The notes: generated from the letters alone by a model not told the origin. 64,000 nt of DNA from Paralithodes platypus (GCA_032716605.1 CM064517.1:21919276-21983275); one strand, 5' to 3'. Numbered from the stretch's first letter, positions 42,649 to 53,726 are shown. Program-made: numbers and translations.

Positions 42649-42821
42649 CTTTTGAGAGTGACTCCGCTGATGTTCCATTTGCCGGCAGTGTTTCTCTTGA
42701 CCTCCATGTATGAACCAAAGAGGAGGAGGTGGGCGATGGCAGCGGCACCATACAAGTCTGTCTGGTACGTCCATGGCAGACCCTCTCGCATCTCACAGCA
42801 CGTGAATTTGTCTGTTGTTAC
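42649..42821 (-). CDS. BUB1: BUB1-type checkpoint kinase, penultimate exon
   Basis: Acceptor TCTCCAG, then VTTDKFTCCEMREGLPWTYQ, TDLYGAAAIAHLLLFGSYME, VKRNTAGKWNISGVTLK-(AG), donor GTTCGT. It parallels the BUB1 segment F.....T..F.C.EM....PW.YQ.D..G.AA....LLFG.YM.V: the activation segment end, helix F (TDLYG, with the D conserved in kinases) and the C-lobe. Starts in phase 0 and ends two bases into the Arg codon completed at 24205. Its acceptor is immediately preceded by a copy of the R48 repeat. Confidence 0.92.
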
Positions 42822-42828
42822 CTGGAGA

Positions 42829-42862
42829 TTATAATGTAAAACTTGCAAAATAAACAAACCAT
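42829..42862 (-). repeat. R48 repeat fragment at a splice acceptor
   Basis: On the - strand ggtttgtttattttgcaagt + tttacattataat runs to 7 bp before the AG of the BUB1 exon. The same sequence is at 4562, 5853 and 23553. Confidence 0.75.
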
Positions 42863-43254
42863 ATGTCTTAATACCCTATAACAGTACAAGCAATGTCTTA
42901 CAAAAGAACAATTCACCACTAATTTAATGGTGATATTCACATCAACTTGCTTTACGTATAAATTCCTACAATACTCCTATAAGTAAAACTATTTGATGGA
43001 CCACTGTCTAACCATGATAGCTTGTGTGCACCCTATAGCCTACCTAATATAATTTGTCCAAGGGGCAGAGCCACTGCTCAGGAGGACAAGAGTCAACACC
43101 CTAAAAGCCTAGAGAAGCCATGAGGTAGACATTGGTGTAGGCTATTAGTTGTATGTCATTGCCTGTACTGTACTTACACCAGGTACCTGATGTCCACCCC
43201 TCGTGGTCAACCACCTGAATGCCAACATTGCCATATATCATTGACTGTTTTTCA
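42863..43254. other. BUB1 intron, no gene seen
   Basis: Non-coding, no recognisable element. Confidence 0.4.
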
Positions 43255-43475
43255 CTTTCTTTCTCAGAGACGGCGATTCTTGAAGAACGCCTCATTACAT
43301 GACATCCTCTCAGACTCTTTCAATTTCACCCCCATTCGTCACTTCCTGAGAGCTATACATTTATACAACTGACGTATACGTGACTTAAAACTCTGTACCA
43401 CCTCCTCCAACACTAGCCTTGAGATGGCCTAGGCCCAGTGGGCTAGTATAAAATAAAAGCATCATCAACAACAAC
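43255..43475 (+). mobile_element. LINE C-terminal fragment, unassigned family
   Basis: RRRFLKNASLHDILSDSFNF, TPIRHFLRAIHLYN stop resembles the very end of I/Jockey-type LINE ORF2 proteins (...FLR...LY..). A short 3' UTR and a (CAA)n-like tail (atcatcaacaacaacc, 43462-43477) follow. Confidence 0.6.
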
Positions 43476-43674
43476 CAGGTGCCGTGAGGCTGACGGGTCT
43501 CACCAGTCCAGGCTATACCATTTGCCACCATGCTCTAATGGCAGACATTCCCAATAACATGCACTGCATTAAACTTATCAATTTGTTAAAATTCAATTGT
43601 TGTCTATATTTTATAATTGTAAATGTAAACTTGTACAAGCACCCTCGCATACAATAATCAAATCAATTAATTTC

Positions 43675-43805
43675 ACTCCCAACACCTAACACCTAACACC
43701 TCCCAATGAAATTAATGAAAGCATATGATTCTCCCGGTAATCGAACCTGGGATGCCACAAACAGATCTTAAACACTAACTATTACACCACCAAGACAGTT
43801 AACAC
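43675..43805 (-). mobile_element. tRNA-derived SINE, family 1
   Basis: On the - strand: aactgtcttggtggtgtaat (box A region), caggttcgattaccggg (box B), then the body tttcattaatttcattggga, a thrice-repeated gttaggt and a 3' part ggagtgaaattaattgattt. It is the best copy of the family, with partial ones at 1.39, 4.20 and 54.65 kb. Confidence 0.72.
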
Positions 43806-44006
43806 TTTCGCGTTCCTGGTCTACCCTCTCCTGCCTACCTAGGAAGTGAGCCGCGCTCCCCACCTCCCACTTACCCAGTACTGAGCCGCGCGGTATAGTA
43901 AAACGCTTGCCCACCCTAGTACTCCAGCTTGGGCTGGTTACCGTTCATAGTCACCTTGTATAAATGTTTCCAGTTATTTTCTTTTGTGACGATATTTTTG
44001 GTCATA

Positions 44007-44820
44007 CAGTAGAGTCACGCATCTCACGCATTTCGGTCCCACGATTACGCACCCCACGGTACTATCCAATGGCTACCTGAATTCTCATCCCACGAAAAAC
44101 CACACGATTCCCACGGCTTTGGCGGCGACGGTGGGGTGACGGAGAACGAGAGTGGGGCCACGGAGGGTGGTATCTAACATCCGCCTCCCGTCTATCACCA
44201 CATCCATCACAATAATCACCTCATCAACTTTTCTAAGTTTTTTGTTTGTGTTTTACTTACCTTTCTTTTCATAGCAGCTTGAAAGCCTGTAAGCTTGTTT
44301 TGAAAGGCGTCCGTCCGACGCATGTAAACAACAGCTGGTAAGGCGTCGCTTGTTCGTGTGTGGCTGTGTTATTGTTAAGTAGTGAAAAGTAGTGAAAAGT
44401 GGCTGACATCGCCACAAGGTTCTCTCCACGGAAATCGACATCACAACTGAACCAGTTGACTTAGAGAGCTCTACTCAACGCCATTCTACAGGAACGAAAC
44501 ACATCTACGCTTGGGGATGCGTGGGAATGCGGAAGCAGTCAAAATAACAAAGATACGGTAGCCTAGGCGAGACGTTTTTTCGGCCAAATCCCCCAGATTT
44601 TGGGGATATACCGGTATTATAGAATGCGTAGCCGAGGCTGGAGGGTTAAAGCAACTTACTTTTGATTATTGGCATGTAAAGTGATGGTCAATAGTCGCCC
44701 GACGATAGCCTCCAGTACTTTTGTAATTTTCCCCATTACTTTAATACTCTGCATCCCACGAATTCCGGTCCCACGGTAATATTTCGGTACCAATAAATCG
44801 TGGGATGCGAGATTCTATTG
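44007..44820. mobile_element. TA-flanked pogo-like MITE with internal TTAA-family segment
   Basis: CAGTAGAGTCACGCATCTCA at left, inverted tgggatgcgagattctattg at right, TA at 44005-44006 and 44821-44822. Subterminal 'gtcccacg' motifs are repeated. The segment 44274-44648 is the family-2 TTAA MITE interior (as at 12391-12787), keeping its right TTAA. Confidence 0.75.
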
Positions 44821-44822
44821 TA

Positions 44823-45596
44823 TATCATTAATGGAACGTATGGAAAGCGAGAGAATGACTAAGAGGGTGTACAAGAGCGAGGTGGAGGTAGACCGATAGA
44901 GAGGTGGAAGGATGGAGTGAGGAAGTATATGAACGAAGGCGGTGCTGGTTGTTGTTGGTGCTGTCGTTCCCCAAGCTGCCTGGCCGAACAGCCCCAAGGC
45001 CCCGAGCATGGCCAAGGCCATAACTGAGCGCCCTCACTGTACCCTCCCTGGCGACCACAATAAAGACTGGGTGACCGAAGCCACTCCATGGCGGGGAGCT
45101 GAGGAGGGCGCGGAAACGCCCGGGAAACCAAAGCCCCACCCAGGGCCCTGTGCCCCTCAGCAATTATGAAGAGAAAGTTGAGGGCAAAGGAAAAATGTGA
45201 CGCTTTGGCTTCCAATCTTGGTAGATTGGGAGGTCGATCCACGGAAGAGACGCCGTCACTTGAGATCTAGAAAATATATAAGTAAAAGGAACAGTCAGAG
45301 TAAGCTATGGGTATGGCAGAGATCGCTCAGTTCTCACTCTGATAGGCCAGCCCATCACCACATGACTAGAACCCAATCCTCTCAGCATCAGCTAGGAAAG
45401 GCCCTAGAAAGCCGCCTTTGGCGGGGGGATAGCTCCCCTATTTCAACCGCTTCCGGGGTTGGGCACCCGCCAGGCGGTGCTGGTTGGGGGGAGGGGTGTC
45501 GACGGACTGGGGACAGAGGTGCATGGGGGCGGTTTGTTCGTGGCCACCCCTTCGGGGATCACGGCGTCAGGCAATAGATAGATAGATAGATAGATC
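44823..45596 (+). mobile_element. LINE-B 3' fragment, split by AAC-SINE
   Basis: Begins atggaacgtatggaaagcga (RT C-terminus ERMESERMTKRV), is interrupted at 44951-45471 and resumes with ggggtgtcgacggactgggg to the (ATAG)n tail at 45573-45594. A short duplication ATCATTA flanks it. Confidence 0.87.
44951..45471 (-). mobile_element. AAC-SINE copy 4 (521 bp) inside LINE-B
   Basis: Flanked by AGGCGGTGCTGGTT (44937-44950 and 45472-45485). Full length, colinear with the 14312 copy from the (AAC)n tail to the GGCGGGTGCCCAACC 5' end. Confidence 0.92.
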
Positions 45597-45607
45597 ATTA
45601 ATTTTAC

Positions 45608-48600
45608 CCCGCCTTCTCGAGGTAGCCTCGTTATTACACCGTCCTTATTTTAATCCTCCCTTTTAAAATTTCTAAAAAAAAAATTTTTGCTTGACGGTGG
45701 AACTAAAGGGGAGGGCGGGTGTGCTATTTTCTTCAGCAACACACTTTGTTTTTAATTTTAAATCCTCTTTTAATTTTCACTATAAAAATTATCCCCCTTG
45801 TAACTATATTTCTGTTGTCCCCTGTATATTTTTTTTCTCCCTAACTTCTTAATATTTTCATTTTTACTGTGTTGTATGTTTTTTTACTGATGTTGGTATC
45901 AGTTTTTAGTTTTTCTTTTAGTATACTTTTGACAATCCGGCGCCCTGTTTGGAGGCATTATGTCCAGGCCCCAAGTCCTCCTGGGAAACAACTGTGCTCG
46001 GTATGCTGCCGGCCAGGACCCCCTCGGGGGTGGAGGAACAAAGCAGAAAAGTGGTGGAAACGTCGTTCGGGTGAAGGAAAGCGTGCTCCGTGTCTGTGCC
46101 TTCAATGCCAATGGCATAAATGATTTTAGCAAGAGAGTGTCTGATGCGAGAGCTTAAAGATGGATGTGTGGATGTGTGTGGGGTAGGTGAGACGCACCTG
46201 TTGGGTTCTGGAGTGTGGGATGGTGAGAGTGAGCATGATTTGTGGGGTGGGGAAGGATGGGTTGTCTGGTCTGGATTGGATGCAGGATATAAACGTAAGA
46301 AAAAGGAAGGGGTAGCAGTAATTTTGTCAGAAAGGTTGAGGAAGTGTGTGAAAAACTATGGATGCGTGGACTCAAGAATTGTATGGTGTGAGTGCAAGAT
46401 TGGGATAGATAGGTATACTTTTATGTGTCTATGCACCAGTCAACCAAGAAACTGGGAAAGGTGCGGAAGAAAATAGAAAATTTTGGAATAAAGTCAATAA
46501 ATGTATAAGAGAAAGGCAAGAGTGTACACAAGTAATATTAGTAGGCGACATGAATGGTAGAGTTGGAAACGAGGAGATAGAAGGTATAGTGGGTAAATGG
46601 GGTGTGGAGGGTAGGAATATGAATGGTGACTTCCTTTTAGAAGTATGTGTGGAGAGAGAGATGTTTCTGGCTAACACATTTTTTGAACATCGTCACATTC
46701 ATAGATATACATGGCACAGAGGTGAAGGTGAGCAGGAACAGAAATCTCTAATTGACTACGCCATGATGGACTCCGGACTAAAAGGAAGAATTTTAGATTC
46801 AAAAGCTGTAAGAGGTATGCTGACGGATCAGACCACTATACAGTGCTGACAAATGTGAGGATAAGGAAAGAGTGGAAATATGAGAGGAAAGAGAGAAAAC
46901 TGACAGTAGAGAGAATAAATGTGAGAAAATTAAATGAAGAATGTAATGCAACAAAATACAAGGACATCCTGAAAGAGACTATAAAGGACATGGATGTTAT
47001 GATGGATCTGGGAAATACTGTAGACGAAGTATGGAAAGGTACAAGAGACTCCATGATTAAAGCAGCTGAGAAAGTATGTGGGAAGAAAACCTTTAAAATG
47101 TGGAAGAAGAAAGGTAACGCATGGTTTAGTAAAGAGATAGAAGAAATAGTGAAAAAGAAGAAAGAGTTCAGAAAGAGTATGCTGCAAAAGAATATACCTA
47201 GAGAAACTAGAGATGCGAGGAAAGAAGAATATAAAAAATTTAAACAAAGAGTGAAGAGGGCGATACAAGACGCTAAAAGGAAGACAGATGAGGCATATGG
47301 GAGAAAGATTAGTGAACAGTTTCTGAATGACAGGAAAGCATACTACAGAGCTGTGAAAGAAGCCAGAGGGAAGAAGACTGAGAGTGTCTCAGGTGGTAGG
47401 ATGAGGGACATGAATGGGGAAGTGGTAGAGGGTGATGGTGTGGTGAAAGTATGGAAAGATCATTTTAGTAGCTTAGCTGTAAAGAGTAGGGGGAAGGCAA
47501 AGATCCCATCCATAGGAATGGAGAGAGGTAGAATAAACAGGGTAGTTGAAAGCCAGATAAGCAGAGAAGAAGTAAAAGAAGCAATCAATAGACTTAAAAT
47601 GGGCAAAGCTGCTGGAGTAGATAACATCCCAGGTGAAATGCTGAGATATGGAGGAAGAAGAAGCTGTTGACATAATGCATAGGTTATGTAAATTAGCATG
47701 GGAAAAGGAAAGTGTACCAGAGGAAAGCAGTGATAGTACCCTTGTACAAAGGGAAGGGTAGTAAAGAAGAGTGTAAGAATTATAGGGGAATTAGCTTGCT
47801 TAGCATACCTGGAAAGGTACACGCAAGAGTAGTAACACAGAGGCTACAGAAGATAACGGATGACAAAATAGGCGAGGAACAGGGAGGTTTCAGAAAGGGC
47901 AGGGGCTGCGTTGACCAGATAGCCTCAATGCGATTGTTGGTAGAGAAGTATCTGGCCAAAAACAGAAAACTCTATGCAGCATTCATGGATTTGGAAAAAG
48001 CCTACGACAAAGTAGACTGGGAGGGTCTGTGGGATGTGTTAACAGTATATGGTGTGGGAGGAAAGTTGCTAATGGCAGTAAAATCTTTTTATAGGAATGC
48101 AATGGCAAATGTGAAGGTAGGGGATAAGTTAAGTGAAAGTTTTGAGGTCAATGTAGGTGTAAGACAGGGATGTGTCATGTCAGCTTGGTTGTTCAATATA
48201 TACATGGATGGAGTGATTAGGGAATGTAGGGCTGTATCAATGGGTGTGGGAGCTAGACTGGAATCAGAGGGAAGAACATGGAAGATTTTAACATGCCTAT
48301 ATGCGGACGATGCAGTCCTGTTGGCGGAAAATGCTGAAGAACTTCAGAGAGTGGTCACTGACTTTGACAGGGTATGTGAAAAGAGAAAGTTAAAGGTCAA
48401 TGTAGGGAAATGTAAGGTAATGGTGTTTGAGAGAAGAATGCATGAAACTATAGATTTTAAGGAAAAATATAGAATCAAGAAAGAACACAAGAAAAGTTGT
48501 AAAATAAAATTGAAAAATGAAGTACTAGAAGAGGTTGAAAGTTTCAAGTATTTGGGAGCTGTACTATGCAAATATGGTAAAATGGAGAGTGAGATAAAAG

Positions 48601-49210
48601 AGAGAAAAATGCAAGGGAGAAAAGTGATTGGAGAACTTGATAGTATTCTCAAAGGAAGAATGGTTCGCCAGGAAGTCAAAAAGTCACTGAGAAACAGTGT
48701 GCTGCTCCCAACACTCTCGTATGGAAGCGAGACATGGACGGCAAGTGACGAGGACCTCTTCAAACTAAGAGCTGTGGAGATGAGCTTTTTCAGAATGGCA
48801 GCTGGCATGAATAGGCTAGATGGGCCAAGTAATAGGGAAGTGTACGAGTCCTTTGGAATGGAAGAGCAGGCTTTGGGCATTGATTGTGGTGTGGTTGAGT
48901 GGATAAAGAGAAGTACTTTGAGGTGGTATGGTCATGTTCAGAGAATGGATGAAGACAGAATGCCAAGAAAGATATATGGGAGTCAGGTGAGTGGAACCGC
49001 TAGTAGTGGAAGACCACCTATGGTATGGGAAAAGAAAGTGGAAAAATATATTGAAGAAAAACTTCCACGTAGTGGAAGGGGCATTGTGGCACGGGCAAAG
49101 GAGGCATGTCTTGACAAAGTAGCTTGGAGACGTTTCTGTCATGGTCATCCTCTAGTGGGGGTTTCCCAGGGGGAAGCAAGGCGTCGGAGATGATGATGAT
49201 GATGATGATG
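45608..49210 (+). mobile_element. LINE-A, full-length RTE-like element (3603 bp)
   Basis: Flanked by an 11-bp duplication ATTAATTTTAC (45597-45607 and 49211-49221). Starts CCCGCCTTCTCGAGG, has a 350-bp T-rich 5' UTR, an ORF from ATG 45960 and a (GAT)n tail. 3.6 kb, one ORF with endonuclease plus RT, and a triplet-repeat tail are RTE-clade traits. It landed next to the LINE-B tail. Confidence 0.92.
45960..49193 (+). pseudogene. LINE-A endonuclease-RT polyprotein, four frameshifts
   Basis: MSRPQVLLGNN... then VCAFNANGINDFSKRV (endonuclease start, 46095-46140); shift; GVGETHLLGSGVWDG and KKEGVAVILSERLRK (46170-46350); shift; GDMNGRVGNEEIEG and YTWHRGEGEQ...SLIDYAMMD (46540-46770); shift; SDHYTVLTNVR, basic linker, AINRLKMGKAAGVDNIPGEM (46830-47660); shift; then 47712-49193 open: VIVPLYKGKGSKEECKNYRG, GGFRKGRGCVDQIASM, FMDLEKAYDKVDWEGLW, GVRQGCVMSAWLFNIYMDG, catalytic CLYADDAVLLAEN, VESFKYLGAVLCK, STLRWYGHVQRM and a basic tail. 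Nearly complete, so few changes separate it from an active source. Role: target-primed reverse transcription. Confidence 0.9.
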
Positions 49211-49221
49211 ATTAATTTTAC

Positions 49222-49612
49222 TCTATAAATATTAAGGTATGATTGTTTGATGATGATAATATGTGCATTGTACACTGAATATAACACTGATATATCTAGG
49301 AAGAAGAGGGAAAGTGGAATGTGCGTGTACATCATTATTTTCTTTAATCATCTTAAAATTTAAACTCACATTTGTTCATATTGGCCTATAAGTTGTATGA
49401 ATGTGTATAAATGTTTGTAAAGTCGATTATTCCCGCCCAAAAAGCTTCTAGGCGCGGCCAACATAATAATCTTATCGCTCGTGTTTCACCCACAAATATC
49501 ACCCCAACTTCATTTAAATACACTTCACGGGATAGAGGGAAGTCTATACAACAATATTTCTATTAACAAAAAATAGTGTATCTATAATGGTTATCGGGTA
49601 AAATTCTATTAT
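49222..49612. other. BUB1 intron, no gene seen
   Basis: AT-rich non-coding. Confidence 0.4.
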
Positions 49613-49905
49613 CTATCTATCTATTGCCGGACGCCTTACTCCCCTTACGAGGGTGGCCATACACAGATGCCCCCAGCGGACCTATTCCCTGTGAGAGTGA
49701 CAACCCGAGCCAGTTTAGTAAAGGACTTACAGGATTAACCACTCAATTTAGGATCTGTCCGACTCAGAGGCCCTCTGTGTATCTTGTTAGCTAATTCATC
49801 CACTAACCTGCCTTACCCTTAGGTAAGCAGTACTGATTTGTATCCTCCCCTAGACAGGTTGCCAACCAAGGCTGATGAGTCCCATCCACCTGGATTTGTA
49901 TTTAC
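49613..49905 (-). mobile_element. SINE with LINE-B-like 3' end
   Basis: On the - strand: head ggtggatgggactcatcagc, ttggcaacctgtctagggga, body, then ggccaccctcgtaaggggag + taaggcgtccggcaatagat and an (ATAG)n tail. The last part parallels LINE-B (gtggccaccccttcggggat, acggcgtcaggcaatagat). No ORF. Confidence 0.7.
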
Positions 49906-50170
49906 CTAACCTAATTGTATTTACCTAATTGTAGTTTACAGGAGTTGAGCTAAGCTCGTGTTGTCCCGTCTCTCAGTCTACTTTTTATCCAATTTTTTCT
50001 TGAAAATATGGATGTTCCTTGCCCCCACCACCTCCTCCTCCAACCCATTCCATTTGTCAATACATCTATAGGGGAAGCTAAACTTCCTGATATCGTTCTT
50101 GCAGGTAGGTCTTTTTACTTTGTAGCTGTGGCCTCTAGTTATTCCTGTATCCATAATTAATATATCCTCC

Positions 50171-51972
50171 CTATCCAGCCTCTCCAGCCCCCGGGTACAT
50201 TTGTACATCATTATCATGTCTCCCCTCTCTCTCCTCTTTTAGACTCGGTAGATTTAATTTGTCTAGCCTCCCTTCATATGGCAGTTCTCTGAGACTTGGA
50301 ACCAATCTAGTGACTGCTCTCTGGATTCTTTCTAACTTGTGAATATGCTTCTTTAGATGCGGGGACCACACCACTGCTGCATACTCCAATCTTGGTCTAA
50401 TCATACTCTTCATAATTTTCGCTACCATGGTCTCATCCAAATAGTTCAGAGCAACTTTCATATTCCCGGCCATTGCATACATTCCGCTAAAGAGCTTGTT
50501 AATATGTTTCTCCGGCGACAAAGTATCTTGTATAATCAACCCTAAATCTTTTTCTTTTTCGGCCTTGCTAATTTTATTATCTCCCATCCTGTACTCCCAA
50601 TTTGGTCTATTCACACTTCTTCCCATATTTAACACATGACATTTACTTATATTAAATTTCATTTTCCACTTGGTGCTCCATTCGTATATTTATCTAAATC
50701 CCCTTGCAGCTCCTCACAACTACTTTTATTTGTTATTTGTCTCATAATTTTTACGTCATCTGCAAACATTGACATGTAAGAGTTTATGCCTATCGGCAGG
50801 TCATTCACGTACATAAGGAACATGAGAGGTGCCAACACAGATCCCTGCGGCACACCACTCTCAACTTTCCGCCACGATGAGTAAGTTCCTCTAATGTTGG
50901 TCCTCATTTCCCTATCTGTTAAATAGCTCTCCATCCATTTCAGCAAACTCCCCCTGACACATCCTAGCGTCTCAAGCTTAGATAACAATCTCTTATGTGG
51001 TACCTTATCGAATGCTTTGGAAAGGTCTAAGTAGACGCAGTCCACCCATCCGCCTCTTTCTTGGAGTACATCTATCACCCTACTGTAATAACATAGCAAA
51101 CTGGTAACACAAGATGTCCCTTCTCTGAATCCAAATTGCTTTGGGGTTATTATTTTCTTTCTCTCCAACATTTTCATCCATCTCTTCCTAATTAGCTTTT
51201 CACAAATCTTGCATACAATACTAGTAAGTGAAACTGGTCTATAGTTTAGAGGGTCCTCAGGGTTTCCATTCTTGTATATCGGAATGATATTAGCTCTTTT
51301 CCATTCAACAGGAACCTGTCCTTTATCTAAGGAAGCTTGAATTATGTCCCTCACTGGCTCCACTAATTGCTCTGCACACTCCTTTAAAACCCAGGCAGAC
51401 ACTTCATCCGGTCCCATAGCTTTCCTTACTTCAAGTCCTCTCATCGCAGATAACAGCTCATCTCTAGTTATTTCAATCTTACTAAGACCACTCTCCAGTA
51501 CTCCCGCCTGTGGTTCGTCAAAACCTTCCTCTCTAGTAAAAACTGACCCCAATTTGTTATTCATTACCTCACACATGTCCGATACATTTTCATACGTCCT
51601 AGCATCAACTCTTAATTTAGTAATTTGTTTCTTTACCTTCAACTTACTGTTTATATATTTATAAAATAATCTAGGGTCACTTTCACATTTATTTACTATG
51701 TTCTTCTCATAGTTCATTTTAACTTGCCTAATTATGTTAACATATCTATTCCTCTCCTGTTTATATTTATTCCGATTACTCTCAGTGTTCCTTCTTCTTA
51801 ATCTAGCCCAAGCTGCATCACGCCTACCCAAAGCTCTTTTGCATTTCAAATTAAACCAATCTTTCTGCTTAGTAAAATTTCCAGTTTTATATCTTGGGAC
51901 AAACATATTGGTTCCTACTCTATAAATTTCGAGGAATCTACTATATTTACCTTGTACGTCCCGTTCCTTCAA
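50171..51972 (-). pseudogene. LINE-C reverse transcriptase
   Basis: Long frame 50659-51972 (437 codons): KQKDWFNLKCKRALGRRDAA (linker), VRKAMGPDEVSAWVLKECAE, WKRANIIPIYKNGNPEDPLN, YRPVSLTSIVCKICEKLIRK, QFGFREGTSCVTSLLCYYSR, VYLDLSKAFDKVPHKRLLSK, SGVPQGSVLAPLMFLMYVND, catalytic MSMFADDVKIM. A shift at about 50.66 kb leads to MKFNISKCHVLNMGR, RPRLEYAAVVWSPHLKKHIH (50171-50662) and the end KFSFPYRCIDKWNGLEEEVV (49978-50217). FADD replaces YADD, as in many CR1 relatives. Confidence 0.9.
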
Positions 51973-51995
51973 AATAAGATCCCAATCTACTCCCT

Positions 51996-52640
51996 CTAAT
52001 ATCTTTTCAAGGATACATAATCAGCTTTACTATAATTTAATCTGTCATTTATGTAGCTATTGTCTAATCTATTGGCATTACTCGAGGTCAACTTCCATTT
52101 TAGTAATAGGTGATCACTTTTACCTACAGGACATAGATAGTTTATATCACTAATTTCGTGAGGATCTTTTGTAAAAATCAGATCGAGTTTAGAAGGTTCG
52201 TTATTACCCCTCATTCTTGTATTTTCCTTCACATGTTGTGTAAGTACATTTTCCGTAACCAACTCCACTAGCCGACTTCCCCAAGATCTCTGATTTGGCC
52301 CTGCATCTCCCGATTCCCAATCAACCTCACTACAGTTGAAATCTCCTACCAAGATCAATCGATTCTTCCTTAAAAGCAATCTTCTCAACGACTGAATCAT
52401 ATCCTCTACCATCTCCTCAAACTCCAACTCCCTCCATGCTCTGGTCTTTGGTGGCATGTAAGCTACTGCTATGTCTAGCTTTTTTCCTTCTATATCATTG
52501 AGTTCAACTGCCATTATTTCTGCCTTGTCATTATTTAACTCCACGTGCTTTGCTGTCATAGGGTTCTTAACTAATACTGCCACTCCACCTCCCCTTTTAC
52601 CCTTTCTATCATTTCTCCATATATTATATCCTATAAGGTT
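51996..52640 (-). pseudogene. LINE-C endonuclease, N-terminally truncated
   Basis: RGGGVAVLVKN, DIAVAYMPPKTRAWRELEFE, LVGDFNCSEVDWESGD, PSKLDLIFTKD, VGKSDHLLLKW: the APE-type endonuclease blocks (GDFN, D-IF, SDH) in order, with the N-terminal catalytic Asn/Glu part missing. It is separated from the RT frame by one shift at about 51.98 kb. Confidence 0.87.
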
Positions 52641-52654
52641 GTATAAGGTTGTCT

Positions 52655-52705
52655 CCCCTAGATGAGTTGCCGACCATGGCTAACGAGTCCCATCCACCCG
52701 GAATG
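52655..52705 (-). repeat. SINE head-like sequence abutting LINE-C 5' end
   Basis: ggtggatgggactcgttagc, catggtcggcaactcatcta, gggga on the - strand: same as the head of the SINE at 49.85-49.90 kb. Confidence 0.6.
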
Positions 52706-53438
52706 GGTAAAATTAATATTCGTAAATATTTCTGCTGCAAATTGTGATTTGTCACTTCAAGATATTTCCGAAACTTATAACTTATTTTTATTTTCATACT
52801 AAATCACAGCTATTTTTTCCGCTGAACATGATGGCGGTGTTTAGAATATTATATGAATATTGGATTTTATAGAAATAAATTTATAACGATAGTTTTTCCT
52901 TTTATAGAATTCCTGCCGCACCAAAATATTCACTCGGTTGGTTTTCACCCATAATAATTGCTTTATTTATTTATTTTTTATTTTATGAATGGCAAGAGGA
53001 AAGGTTATTATATAAGATTTCATCAACAAAATAAACAAAACAAATAATATGTGGAATTTCACCGTAGGTGAAGATAACTATTCAGTCCGCCGGTACTTTC
53101 CCTCCCCATTTTCACCGATAAAATGTGGGACAATGAATATTCTGTAAGCAAGCGCTATTTAGGATTTTTCATTAGCTTTCTAATGGTACCTATATGACCA
53201 ATGTACGATCAAAACTTCTATTTTTCCCGAATATGTTTTGTCCGTCGACCGCCGTAACCGACTGGTAAATATTTTCGCTGCACTTCATGGTCCATATTCA
53301 TATAAATTAACGATCGATACAGTTTTGAAATATTAATTCCGTATAGCGGCAATAAATACAGATTGTTATTTTCAAAGAACCAGCTCTTTACGACTAAAAC
53401 TTTATTTTATACTGTATAAATATTTTCATATGCCTATA
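52706..53438. other. BUB1 intron, no gene seen
   Basis: Very AT-rich, no recognisable element. Confidence 0.4.
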
Positions 53439-53726
53439 CAGTAGGGTCTCGTAAGATGCGAGATCAGAAGATGCGATTCGCATAAGATGCGAGGACCCCC
53501 AAATAATAAATTAATTATTTTAAGATGCGAGACTGACCATAATTTGCGAATTGGAGGCTCAAAGTGGGCTAAATCCGAGGAGAAACCTTAAGATGCGAAC
53601 ATTTTTTTTTAAATGCGAGCCTTAGGCGGGACGTTTTTCCGTATTTTTACGTGATCGTAAGATGCGAAATCGTAAGATGCGGACGCAGCCATCGACCATA
53701 AACTCGGATCTTATGAGACCCTACTG
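53439..53726. mobile_element. TA-flanked pogo-like MITE (288 bp)
   Basis: CAGTAGGGTCTCGTAAGATG at left, inverted equivalent at right (atcttatgagaccctactg), TA at 53437-53438 and 53727-53728. 'taagatgcga' recurs six or more times inside. Confidence 0.85.

Larger units (their letters stand above)
49910..52650 (-). mobile_element. LINE-C copy 1 (CR1/Jockey superfamily), nearly complete coding region
   Basis: 3' tail is a repeated GTATTTACCTAA-type unit (49900-49935, plus strand). Contains endonuclease (from its middle), RT and C-terminal domain. The 5' end at about 52.65 kb joins a SINE head-like sequence. Confidence 0.88.

Noticed and set aside
46843..47670. Independent host gene of 275 residues
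   Set aside because: It is the LINE-A linker and RT start, between other frames of the same element.
48344..48880. 178-residue - strand ORF
   Set aside because: Antisense of the LINE-A RT; same bias as other shadows.
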